Assembly (NCBI GenBank): GCA_001417715.1
Contig: BBRT01000070.1
Span: forward strand, 1 to 61,454
Reading direction: 5' to 3'
DNA from: Candidatus Symbiothrix dinenymphae
GTDB taxonomy: Bacteria > Bacteroidota > Bacteroidia > Bacteroidales > Azobacteroidaceae
DNA: 61,454 nt
The position numbers and the translations under genes are program-made. The notes below the pieces were generated by a model. The model ran no database searches and had not been told where the DNA came from. It worked only from the letters and a program-made list of their open reading frames with translations. Position 1 is the stretch's first letter. Each line of letters opens with the position of its first letter. Below are positions 24,846-33,062 of this stretch, piece by piece.

Positions 24846-27005
24846 ATGAAACATATGACAAAATACATTATTTTCTGCTTGCTATTGTTTATGGCGGGCA
24901 GTGCGTATGCGAAACAAAAAACTTTCACTCGCGAATACACTTATCAGGCGAGCGAAATAGATAGCAAAGTGAGTTCGCGCACCAATGCTACCGCTGAAAT
25001 GCGCAACATCTTGTTGCGTGAGGTTGGAACTTACATACGTTCCGAACAAAAAGCATCTGTGAAGGGCAATACCCAAGACTACGCAGAAACGATAGAAGCC
25101 ATCACGGCAGGCATTGTGGAAATGAAAGTGCTCGAAGAAAAATGGGACTTCGGAACTTACTACATCAAAGCAGAGATGACCGTTGATCCCGATGATGTGA
25201 ACAAGCGCATTGCCGAAGTGCTCAACGACAAGCAAAAAACCAAAGAATTAGAGGAATCCCGCCAAAGAACGCGGGCAGCAGAAGCAGAAGTAGCAAAATT
25301 GAAGCGTGAAATTGAAGCTCAGCAAAAACGATTTACAGAAGAAACAAATGCCACAAAACGAGCATTGGAAGAAGAAAAAAACAAAGCGTTGCAGGTTTCG
25401 TTCGCAAAGCAGGTGGATAAACTTTCTGCGGAAGAATACAAAACAAAAGGAGACAATGCTCTTGAGAAAAAATTGTACATATTGGCTATTGAGTACTACC
25501 AAACAGCTGTTGCCATTGATCCAAACCATGCGCAGGCATACTACAACATGGGAGTTACCTACGCTGAACAACAGAATTATACTCAAGCCATAAGTTGCTA
25601 TCAAAAGGCTATAAGTATTGACCCAAACTATGTGTGGGCATATTGTAGAATGGGACTTGCCTACGATGCGCAGAATAATTATACTCAGGCCATAAGTTGC
25701 TATCAAAAGGCTATAGATATTGCCCCAAACGATGCGTTTGCATATTGTAGAATGGGATTTGCGTACGCTAAACAACAGAATTATACTCAATCCATAAGTT
25801 GCTATCAAAAGGCTATAGGTATTGACCCAAACTATACGTTTGCATATTCTATGATGGGAATTGCTTACGCTGAACAACAGAATTATACTCAAGCCATAAG
25901 TTGCTATCAAAAGGCTATAGATATTGACCCAAACTATACGCTTGCATATTCTATGATGGGAGTTGCTTACGCTGAACAACAGAATTATACTCAAGCCATA
26001 AATTGCTACCAAAAAGCCATTGCCATTGACCCAAACAACGCAGAGGCATACAGTGATATGGGGATTGCTTACGCTAACCAGGAGAATCATACTCAAGCCA
26101 TAAATTGCTACCAAAAAGCCATTGCCATTAACCCAAACAATGCACGGGCATACTATAATATGGGGATTGCTTACGCTGACCAGGAAAATTATACTCAAGC
26201 CATAAATTGCTATCAAAAAGCCATTGCCATTAACCCAAACAATGCACGGGCATACTATAATATGGGGATTGCTTACGCTGACCAGGAAAATTATACCCAA
26301 GCCATTAATTGCTATCAAAAAGCCATTGCCATTGACCCAAACGGTGCATACGCATACCATAACCATAATAATATGGGGAATGCCTACCGTGCACAGAATA
26401 ATTATGCTCAGGCCATAAGTTGCTACCAAAAAGCCATAGGTATTGACCCCAATGATGCGGCGGCATACAACAATATGGGGATTGCCTACTGTGAGCAGAA
26501 TAATTATACTCAAGCCATAAATTGCTATCAAAAAGCCGTTGCCATTGACCCTAACGATGCATCGGCATACAAGAATATGGGGCTTGCCTACTATGAGCAG
26601 AATAATTATACCCAAGCCATAAATTGCTATCAAAAATCCATTGCCATTGATCCAAACCATGCACCGGCACACGGAAGTATGGGGCTTGCCTACTATGCGC
26701 AGAAAAATTATACGCAAGCCATAAATTGCCATCAAAAAGCCATTGACATTGACCCAAATGATGCATACGCATACTATAATATGGGGCTTGCCTACGATGC
26801 GCAGAATAATTATACTCAAGCCATAAATTGCTTTCAAAAAGTCATTGCCATTGACCCAACCGATGCATACGCATACTATAATATGGGGCTTGCCTACGAT
26901 GCGCAGAATAATTATACTCAAGCCATAAGTTGCTATCAAAAAGCGGCACGGTTAGGATATGCAAATGCGCAAGAGTGGTTGAAGGAAAATGGATATGAGT
27001 GGTGA
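24846..27005 (+). CDS. Secreted protein with about fifteen tetratricopeptide repeats
   Basis: 719 residues with a signal peptide (FCLLLFMAGSAYA). Residues 25-125 are paralogous to the N-terminal domain of 10073-10873 (EYTYQASEIDSK, ILLREVGTYI, ITAGIVEM). A coiled coil covers 130-195. From about 205 to 710 run 34-residue TPR units of the type NYTQAISCYQKAIDIDPN, nearly identical to each other; one has a two-residue insertion (HNHNN). It ends with a Sel1-like half repeat. Probably a periplasmic or surface protein-binding scaffold. Start at 24846 or the ATG at 24855. Confidence 0.85.
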   Translation: MKHMTKYIIFCLLLFMAGSAYAKQKTFTREYTYQASEIDSKVSSRTNATAEMRNILLREVGTYIRSEQKASVKGNTQDYAETIEAITAGIVEMKVLEEKWDFGTYYIKAEMTVDPDDVNKRIAEVLNDKQKTKELEESRQRTRAAEAEVAKLKREIEAQQKRFTEETNATKRALEEEKNKALQVSFAKQVDKLSAEEYKTKGDNALEKKLYILAIEYYQTAVAIDPNHAQAYYNMGVTYAEQQNYTQAISCYQKAISIDPNYVWAYCRMGLAYDAQNNYTQAISCYQKAIDIAPNDAFAYCRMGFAYAKQQNYTQSISCYQKAIGIDPNYTFAYSMMGIAYAEQQNYTQAISCYQKAIDIDPNYTLAYSMMGVAYAEQQNYTQAINCYQKAIAIDPNNAEAYSDMGIAYANQENHTQAINCYQKAIAINPNNARAYYNMGIAYADQENYTQAINCYQKAIAINPNNARAYYNMGIAYADQENYTQAINCYQKAIAIDPNGAYAYHNHNNMGNAYRAQNNYAQAISCYQKAIGIDPNDAAAYNNMGIAYCEQNNYTQAINCYQKAVAIDPNDASAYKNMGLAYYEQNNYTQAINCYQKSIAIDPNHAPAHGSMGLAYYAQKNYTQAINCHQKAIDIDPNDAYAYYNMGLAYDAQNNYTQAINCFQKVIAIDPTDAYAYYNMGLAYDAQNNYTQAISCYQKAARLGYANAQEWLKENGYEW
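25530..26960 (+). repeat. 102-bp tandem repeats encoding TPRs
   Basis: Units repeat every 102 bp with words such as TATACTCAAGCCATAA and TGCTATCAAAAAGCCATT kept at base level, including synonymous positions. This implies recent expansion or gene conversion. Confidence 0.9.
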
Positions 27006-27092
27006 AAAATGGAAAAAATGGTGATTAGATGGCATGAAACACTCATGAGAACTAAACTAAATGGGGTTAATTGAAAAATTTTAAATAATGTG

Positions 27093-27101
27093 TAATTTTG
27101 C
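27093..27101 (+). promoter_or_regulatory. Promoter of the methyltransferase-like/DUF1848 operon (TAATTTTGC)
   Basis: -7 element about 70 bp before ATG 27169, following 85 bp without a gene after the TPR stop. Confidence 0.55.
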
Positions 27102-27168
27102 AACCGTGAACATCAATATCTGAATAGGGCGGATTTTGTGGATTGAGGAATAATTAAAGTAAAAAATA

Positions 27169-28035
27169 ATGATAAATAAATTAGTGGAATTTTGCGATAC
27201 GCAATATAATAGAGACAAAAGTGGGCGATGTAAAAATTGCCCTAACGATGAAGGTTGTACATCATGTTTCAATTGTTTAGAAAAGATTCATGATGTAAAT
27301 ACTCATGAAAGAACATATAATTGCCCTAATATTGCATATTGTTATACATGCAAATATCTATATCGTTATTCATCTGAAATAGAGCATTTATTAAAACGGT
27401 ATAATTTTATAAATGTCCATACATTAAGAGTTTGTTCAATTGGCTGTGGGCCCTGTTCGGATTTGTTTGGACTTTATTCTTGGAAAACACGAAATAGTCT
27501 AACTTGGCAAATAGAGTATAAAGGTTTTGAATTGAATCGAATTTGGGAGCCAATCCACAATCAAATAAAATTGCCAGATTGTGATGCTGAATTTGTTTAT
27601 GATGAGGTATTTCAATATTATCAAGCAGGTACGCAATTGCCCAATGTGTTGATATTAAATTATGTTCTATCGGATGTTTTGAAAAATAATCCAGATGATT
27701 TTACGATTTTTATTGATAATCTCTGTGTTTTATATCAAAAAATGTCAAATTCAGTTTTGATAGTAAATGATATTAATTTGGGTCGTAATGAAAAAGAGAT
27801 TCGTTTCCATTTTGACACACTGATTCAGCGTATTCAAAAGGATAATGACGTGCAAATAGTTGACAAATTTCATTTTGAAAATACACAAAAATCATATTTC
27901 CGATATGGAACTCAACATATTGTTAATAATGCAATAATAACGCCTCTTCAAAATATCAACGCTAAATATTCTCCGTGGGTAGAATGTAGAAGTGCACAAT
28001 TATTCATCTTTAAAAAGCAACACAATGATACTTAG
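27169..28035 (+). CDS. Cys-rich methyltransferase-like protein
   Basis: 288 residues. The first 65 residues hold nine cysteines (9, 21, 24, 30, 33, 36, 52, 58, 61) in CxxC-like spacing, as in a zinc or Fe-S binding module. Residues 85-100 (LRVCSIGCGPCSDLFGL) are a class I SAM-dependent methyltransferase motif I, with later segments LILNYVLSDVL and VLIVNDINLG. The 3' end overlaps the DUF1848 gene by 11 bp. The substrate is not known. The operon is A+T-rich against its surroundings. Confidence 0.6.
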   Translation: MINKLVEFCDTQYNRDKSGRCKNCPNDEGCTSCFNCLEKIHDVNTHERTYNCPNIAYCYTCKYLYRYSSEIEHLLKRYNFINVHTLRVCSIGCGPCSDLFGLYSWKTRNSLTWQIEYKGFELNRIWEPIHNQIKLPDCDAEFVYDEVFQYYQAGTQLPNVLILNYVLSDVLKNNPDDFTIFIDNLCVLYQKMSNSVLIVNDINLGRNEKEIRFHFDTLIQRIQKDNDVQIVDKFHFENTQKSYFRYGTQHIVNNAIITPLQNINAKYSPWVECRSAQLFIFKKQHNDT

Positions 28036-28954
28036 TGTAAGTCGGCGAACTGATATTCCCGCTTTTTATTCCGAATGGTTTTACAATCGGATAAAAGAGG
28101 GCTCTGTGTATGTTCGTAATCCAATGAATATAAACCAAGTAAGCAAAATTTTGATAAATCCTGAGATTGTGGACTGCATGGTTTTTTGGACAAAAAATCC
28201 ACAGGCAATGATAAATAGGCTTGGTGAAATAAAAAAGTTCAATTATTATTTTCAGTTTACAATAAATCCATACAACCAGAGTATCGAATCGTTTGTACCC
28301 ACAAAAGACAATATAATAAACACATTTAAAACTTTGTCAGACAAAATTGGAAAAAATCGGGTTATTTGGCGATATGACCCCATTCTGTTATCTGACAACA
28401 TTAATGCAGATTATCATATTAAATACTTTGAATCAATTGCTAAGAGATTATTTTCATATACAAATAAATGCGCAATCAGTTTTATTGACTTCTATAAAAA
28501 AACAGAAAGAAATTTAAGACAGACTACGGCTGTAGAGCTGAACGAATGTGAAATTTTATATATTTCAAAAGCCATTGCAGATATCGCGAAAGTGTATGAC
28601 ATAGAGGTGCAATCTTGCGCTGAAAAATATGATTTGGAAAGTGTTGGCATTAAACATGGTAAATGTATTGATAATGCTATTATTGAAGACATTGTTGGCT
28701 TCCCTATTGAATCAAGAAAGGATAAAAATCAAAGGCAAGAGTGCGGTTGTATCGAAAGTGTTGATATTGGCGAATACAATACATGTGGGCATAATTGTCT
28801 ATATTGTTATGCAAATTTTAATCACGATGAAGTACAAAAGAAAAAAAGCAGACACATTCCTACATCGCCTTTATTAATTGGGAATATTACGGAGAAAGAT
28901 ATTATAAAAGAACGAAAGTTGCATTCGTTAAGACGAACGGGATTATTTGATTAA
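28025..28954 (+). CDS. DUF1848 family protein with radical-SAM-like cysteine cluster
   Basis: 309 residues from the ATG at 28025. It starts ILSVSRRTDIPAFYSEWF and continues VDCMVFWTKNP, FQFTINPY and VIWRYDPI, hallmarks of DUF1848. Near the C-terminus Cys240 and Cys242 are followed by Cys254, Cys258 and Cys261 in CGHNCLYCYAN, a CxxxCxxC pattern as in radical SAM enzymes although it sits at the wrong end of the protein. The family has no firmly known function that I can recall. It overlaps the Cys-rich methyltransferase-like gene, so the two products probably act together. Confidence 0.8.
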   Translation: MILSVSRRTDIPAFYSEWFYNRIKEGSVYVRNPMNINQVSKILINPEIVDCMVFWTKNPQAMINRLGEIKKFNYYFQFTINPYNQSIESFVPTKDNIINTFKTLSDKIGKNRVIWRYDPILLSDNINADYHIKYFESIAKRLFSYTNKCAISFIDFYKKTERNLRQTTAVELNECEILYISKAIADIAKVYDIEVQSCAEKYDLESVGIKHGKCIDNAIIEDIVGFPIESRKDKNQRQECGCIESVDIGEYNTCGHNCLYCYANFNHDEVQKKKSRHIPTSPLLIGNITEKDIIKERKLHSLRRTGLFD

Positions 28955-29083
28955 ATAAAAAAAACGAGCCGTAGCCATTGGGAGGAGCCTACGCCCAACA
29001 CAAAGGAAACAGAGGCAGAGATGTATCAAGTGTTCATCACTTGGTATTAAATAAGGTTGATTACACCCAATATGGCATTGGCT

Positions 29084-29485
29084 TTATTCGTAAAGTTTTA
29101 ACTCTGTAACTACTGTGGCGATATTTATGTAATCGTTATCGTTGTGCAATAAATACAGGTTGTTTTCTATTGCCGTTTGAGCGATTATCAAATCTACGGT
29201 ACTTCTTATCGTAATGCCTGATTTTCGACATTTCATGTACATCAGTGCGGCATTTTCGTATGATTTTCTGCCGTTGTACAAATCGTAAAATGGTATTATA
29301 TTCAGATATGCTTTCAGTTGATTAAACTCGGCTTCTGTCTTTGCGCCTTGCAATACCTCTTGATAAATGTGGTTATTGATACCGAAAACAATTTGATTAT
29401 CTATGATTTCATCTAATTTGTCGTAAGGTGAACCACCTATCCCTTTGAAATATCCAATCAATATCGAAGTATCAACAAGTATCAT
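29084..29485 (-). CDS. VapC-like PIN-domain toxin
   Basis: 133 residues beginning MILVDTSILIGYFKG (first catalytic Asp), with NNHIYQEVLQG (Glu), STVDLIIAQTAIE and LLHNDNDY supplying the other acidic residues. This is a complete PIN RNase. Its ATG overlaps the stop of the VapB-like antitoxin by 4 bp. The 129 bp downstream (28955-29083) hold no gene I recognise. Confidence 0.88.
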   Translation of the reverse strand: MILVDTSILIGYFKGIGGSPYDKLDEIIDNQIVFGINNHIYQEVLQGAKTEAEFNQLKAYLNIIPFYDLYNGRKSYENAALMYMKCRKSGITIRSTVDLIIAQTAIENNLYLLHNDNDYINIATVVTELKLYE

Positions 29486-29685
29486 AGCGTTTCTCGCATT
29501 AGTTTGTAATCGTAGTCTTCACGGAATTGTATTTTCCCTTTTAATTCTTTGATACTCTTTGGTTTACGATGTATTACATACTCCCGCAGGGCAATTTCAA
29601 TCAATTCCCTTTCTGTGGATATGTTTTGAGAATAGCGAAAAGCCTCCTCCACAAGATTATCATTTATCACAAGATTTGTCTGCAT
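29482..29685 (-). CDS. VapB-like antitoxin
   Basis: 67 residues from the ATG at 29685; the longer frame starts upstream of the promoter. MQTNLVINDNLVEEAFR forms the DNA-binding strand and helix. REYVIHRKPKSIKELKGKI and FREDYDYKLMR form the toxin-binding tail typical of VapB antitoxins with PIN partners. Probably autoregulated with VapC. Confidence 0.82.
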   Translation of the reverse strand: MQTNLVINDNLVEEAFRYSQNISTERELIEIALREYVIHRKPKSIKELKGKIQFREDYDYKLMRETL

Positions 29686-29702
29686 AATAGCGTTGTTTGG
29701 CG

Positions 29703-29786
29703 GCAAAGGTAGTGATAATTTTGTGGATTACAAAAAAAGCCGCATTGATAAATTTTTGATATTTGTCAAATTTGATGTACCTTTGT
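29703..29786. promoter_or_regulatory. Divergent promoters of vapBC and the DUF433 gene
   Basis: TACCTTTGC on the minus strand (29703-29711) and TACCTTTGT on the plus strand (29778-29786) face away from each other across about 65 bp. Confidence 0.65.
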
Positions 29787-29817
29787 CGCTGCAATATTAA
29801 AACAAACAATCAACAAA

Positions 29818-30045
29818 ATGGATAATTTTGTTTCATACATCGTGATTAATCCGAATATTCGATTTGGAAAACCGTGCATCGTTGGTACTCGGATTGCTGT
29901 TTCCGATATTTTGCAGTGGCTGGCATCGGGGATGACTTTTCAAGAAATTATTGACAATTACCCCGCCTTGCAGGATGTTCATATTCGGGCTGCTTTGAGT
30001 TTCGCTGCCAATAGAGAGGTGTCGATAAAAGTGCTTGCGGCATGA
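29818..30045 (+). CDS. DUF433 antitoxin-like protein
   Basis: 75 residues: IVINPNIRFGKPCIVGTRIA, VSDILQWLASGMTFQEIID and YPALQDVHIRAALSFAA are the DUF433 signature, a winged-helix-like fold of antitoxins usually followed by a DUF5615 PIN-like toxin. Here the stop is followed only by ATG AAA ATA AAT GTT GTC and a stop within ten codons, so the toxin gene seems to be lost. Confidence 0.85.
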   Translation: MDNFVSYIVINPNIRFGKPCIVGTRIAVSDILQWLASGMTFQEIIDNYPALQDVHIRAALSFAANREVSIKVLAA

Positions 30046-30156
30046 AAATAAATGTTGTCCTCGTTTTTTAATTTTCTTCATACGCATTTTGTTTCAATTT
30101 GTTGTCTTGATACAACGACACATTTCTTTTTGTCGGGTAATCACAAGAAATAGTTG

Positions 30157-30165
30157 TACCTTTGC
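30157..30165 (+). promoter_or_regulatory. Promoter TACCTTTGC of the RhuM-Fic gene
   Basis: -7 element 27 bp before ATG 30192; it rules out the longer reading frame starting at 30162. Confidence 0.65.
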
Positions 30166-30191
30166 GCCGAAAACAGAAAATTGAAAAATCT

Positions 30192-30916
30192 ATGAATCAG
30201 GAAATAAAGAATAAAGGCGAAGTAATCATCTATCAAATGTCCGGTGGTGTTGCTGAATTAGATGTTCGTTTGGCAAAAGAAACTGTTTGGCTCACGCAAG
30301 AACAAATGGTTGCGTTGTTTCAGCGTGAAAGAACGGTTATTGGCAAGCATATACGCAATATTTTTGCAGAAGGGGAATTGCAGGAAGAAGTGGTATGTGC
30401 AAATTTTGCACATACCACTCCACACGGTGCTATAGAAGGTAAAACACAAACTTCAATAGTGCAACGCTACAATCTGGATGTTATTATCTCTGTTGGGTAT
30501 CGAGTAAAATCTCAACGCGGCACTCAATTCCGTATTTGGGCAAACAAAATTTTGAAAGATTATCTCATAAAGGGTTATGTGGTAAACCAGAAGATGAAAC
30601 TCAAACAATATGAAGACTTGAAACAGACAGTAATGCTTTTATCCAATGTCATCCAAAACACGGTATTGAAAAAGCAGCGATGTTGCTCTATCTCGTTACA
30701 AAAAATCATTCGTTCAGCGATGGCAACAAACGAATTGCGGCATTCCTTTTCCTGTGGTTTTTAGAAAAGAATGGCATCTTGTACAAACCCAACGGATTGC
30801 GACTGATAGAAAACAACACCTTGGTTGCGCTTACTTTAATGATTGCGGAAAGCCGGACGGAGGAGAAAGATGTAATTGTAAAGGTGGTTGTGAATTTGAT
30901 AAATGGGAATAATTAG
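30192..30916 (+). pseudogene. RhuM-Fic protein, internally deleted and frameshifted
   Basis: The N-terminal part (from ATG 30192) is a RhuM/virulence-type DNA-binding domain: ETVWLTQEQMVALFQRERTV, IGKHIRNIF, YNLDVIISVGYRVKSQRGTQ and FRIWANKILKDYLIKGY. After the QYEDLKQTVMLLSNVIQ region the frame breaks. The second frame gives IEKAAMLLYLVTKNHSFSDG followed by NKR, an intact Fic motif (HxFxDGNKR), and ends at 30916. The part normally joining them is missing, so the AMP-transferase is probably inactive. The first frame alone ends at 30764. Confidence 0.78.
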
Positions 30917-30929
30917 GCAATATTAAATT

Positions 30930-32912
30930 TCAATTTCTCTCCTTAACACACCGATAAGCATATCTCTCCGTCTTTTTATGTGAGGAGGAATAAGTGTTTT
31001 TGCTGCCAAAATACACGGTATAAGCATAATCCCCTTTATTCGTGCTTGTCCAATAGATGCCGTTGGTGTCGAAATCCGAACGGTTTACAGCGATGCTGTT
31101 GGGATTTGTTAACTCATTCTGTGTTGGAAGTCGCCAGCCCGCACCTCTCGCAGTGCATGCATCTCCGGCTTCTTGCCATCTAACATACGGCACTGCAAAA
31201 TTTTTGCTATTATTAGTTGTGTTTTCTGTTTGGGGAGGGTCTTCCATACCAAACTGATACACAATGAGTCCAACAAGGGTAAAGAATACAAGCAAGAGTA
31301 GTATCAAAAGGATTTTATTCCGCTTTTTGGCATTGGATAATTGGGTATTAAGTTGATTTATTTCATCGGCAAACTCTTGATTTTGTCTTTCTGCATCGGA
31401 CAATTTTGATTGAGTTTCGTTTAATTGCGCATTAAGCTCATTGATGTTATTAACAAGATTTTGGTTTTGTTTTTCTATATCGGATAGTTTTAACTGAGAT
31501 TCTCTTAATTGCGCATCAAGTGCATTTATTTTATCACCCAAAATTTGATTTTGTTTTTCTGTATCGGATAGTTTTATTTGCGCTTCTCTCAATTGCGCAT
31601 TAAGTGCATTTATTCTATCACCCAAAATTTGATTTTGTTTTTCTGTATCGGATAGTTTTAATTGCGATTCTCTTAATTGCGTATGAAGTTCATTTATTCT
31701 ATCATCAAAAATTTGATTTTTCCTTTCTGCATCTAATAGTTTTGATTGAGTTTCTCTCAATTGTGCATGAAGTTCATCTATTTTATCCGAAAACTCTTGA
31801 TTTTGCTTTACTGTATCGAATAATTTTGACCGAGTTTCTATAAATTGAGAATACAGTTCATTTATTCCATTAGGTGCCGGATATGCCCGGTACAGGCAAC
31901 TAGCACATCCTTGTTGTTGTTGAAGTATTTCTTGATATAATCTTGCATTTTCTATTTTACTTGCATTTATTTCATCAGCAAAAATTTGATTTTGTCTTTC
32001 GGCACCGAATAATTTTGATTGAGTTTCTTTTAACTGAATTTTCAGCTTTTCTATTACATCAACCGGAGGATTAATAGGAGGATTAATAGGAGAATTGATA
32101 GGAGAATTGATAGGAGGATTAACCGGAGGTGGAACCGGTATGCTTTTTTTCATTAATCGTATTGAACAAGTCCATTCTTTGTCTTTTAACCACTGACCGG
32201 TATCATAATCTCGACGAAAATAAGCAGTACCATTATTTAAGATTTCAACAAACTCGTCCATTCTTCTTCCTCGAGAACTCTCTCTGATGTACGGAGACGC
32301 ACACACATATTCATTATACGGTGCTCGAACGCTTTTCACGTTATTGGCAAATTTTGCTAAATCAATGCTTTCAACATCAATAATATTTGAAAATAAATGT
32401 ATTACGGTATTATTGTGTTGTTCTAAATCGTTAGCCGTCAAGTCATCAACATATTTACATATCGTCGTTATTTTGGTCTGTGGAAGAAAGGTTTGCACAT
32501 GTAATTTTGCTCTTTCTAAGCATGGTTCAGACGGTTCTATCAGGATTACTTGTTTAATTTTATTCCGGTCATAACCTTTTGCTTTCATATAGTCTGCAAG
32601 CACCATGGTTGCCAATGCCTGTCCACATCCATAGTCAATTACAGTTATTGCCTCTTGTTTCCACAATTCTTTTGAAACATATTCCAAGGCAAATTGCATT
32701 TTTGCTTCGTGCATATTGCCAAATGCTTGTAAATATTGGCACATTAATTCGTGCGAATCTAACAAAGCAACATCTTCATCAAGTTGTTTATAAAGAGCAT
32801 CGCGTTCAGCATCTGTTAAATGCACAATAGAGCCCATTGCGACCTCTCGAACATGTTGAAACGATAGATTTTTCAACGATTGAATTGCGTTGATATATTG
32901 TTGTTCACCCAT
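30930..32912 (-). CDS. Methyltransferase-like domain fused to coiled coil, membrane helix and DUF1566-like domain
   Basis: 660 residues. Residues 1-255 are cytosolic-type, with a SAM-binding-like motif AITVIDYGCGQA (88-99) and ILIEPSEPCLERAK. A repeat of PINPPINSP-like units follows (260-284). Residues 286-528 are a coiled coil; part of it consists of exact 28-residue repeats (INALNAQLREAQIKLSDTEK and so on). A single membrane helix (about 534-554) precedes a DUF1566/C-type-lectin-like domain (VRWQEAGDACTARGAGWRLP, GIYWTSTNK, RYAYRCVK). The helix would put the last domain outside the inner membrane. Function unknown. Confidence 0.65.
   Translation of the reverse strand: MGEQQYINAIQSLKNLSFQHVREVAMGSIVHLTDAERDALYKQLDEDVALLDSHELMCQYLQAFGNMHEAKMQFALEYVSKELWKQEAITVIDYGCGQALATMVLADYMKAKGYDRNKIKQVILIEPSEPCLERAKLHVQTFLPQTKITTICKYVDDLTANDLEQHNNTVIHLFSNIIDVESIDLAKFANNVKSVRAPYNEYVCASPYIRESSRGRRMDEFVEILNNGTAYFRRDYDTGQWLKDKEWTCSIRLMKKSIPVPPPVNPPINSPINSPINPPINPPVDVIEKLKIQLKETQSKLFGAERQNQIFADEINASKIENARLYQEILQQQQGCASCLYRAYPAPNGINELYSQFIETRSKLFDTVKQNQEFSDKIDELHAQLRETQSKLLDAERKNQIFDDRINELHTQLRESQLKLSDTEKQNQILGDRINALNAQLREAQIKLSDTEKQNQILGDKINALDAQLRESQLKLSDIEKQNQNLVNNINELNAQLNETQSKLSDAERQNQEFADEINQLNTQLSNAKKRNKILLILLLLVFFTLVGLIVYQFGMEDPPQTENTTNNSKNFAVPYVRWQEAGDACTARGAGWRLPTQNELTNPNSIAVNRSDFDTNGIYWTSTNKGDYAYTVYFGSKNTYSSSHKKTERYAYRCVKERN
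31353..31781 (-). repeat. 84-bp tandem repeats encoding coiled-coil units
   Basis: About five units, each encoding 28 residues (four heptads), with DNA words such as TTTTGTTTTTCTGTATCGGA repeated. Length variation by recombination is likely. Confidence 0.8.
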
Positions 32913-33062
32913 AATTATCTTCCTGTTATTGTGTCAGAAAACTTCATCTTTTTCCACCTCATTTTTTTGTTTTTTGCCTGCAAAATTACACATTATTTTT
33001 TAATTCAAAATTTTTCAGCTATCCGGTGCATCTTTTTTTGTCAATTATTATCAAAACTTGAA

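Noticed and set aside
25248-26939. 563-residue minus-strand ORF
   Set aside because: Antisense shadow of the TPR repeats; its own repetition follows the 102-bp units of the real gene.
28955-29083. Possible coding remnant between the DUF1848 gene and vapC
   Set aside because: One plus-strand frame is open for about 40 codons (GGAYAQHKGNRGRDVSSVHH), but there is no start, no promoter and no family I recognise.
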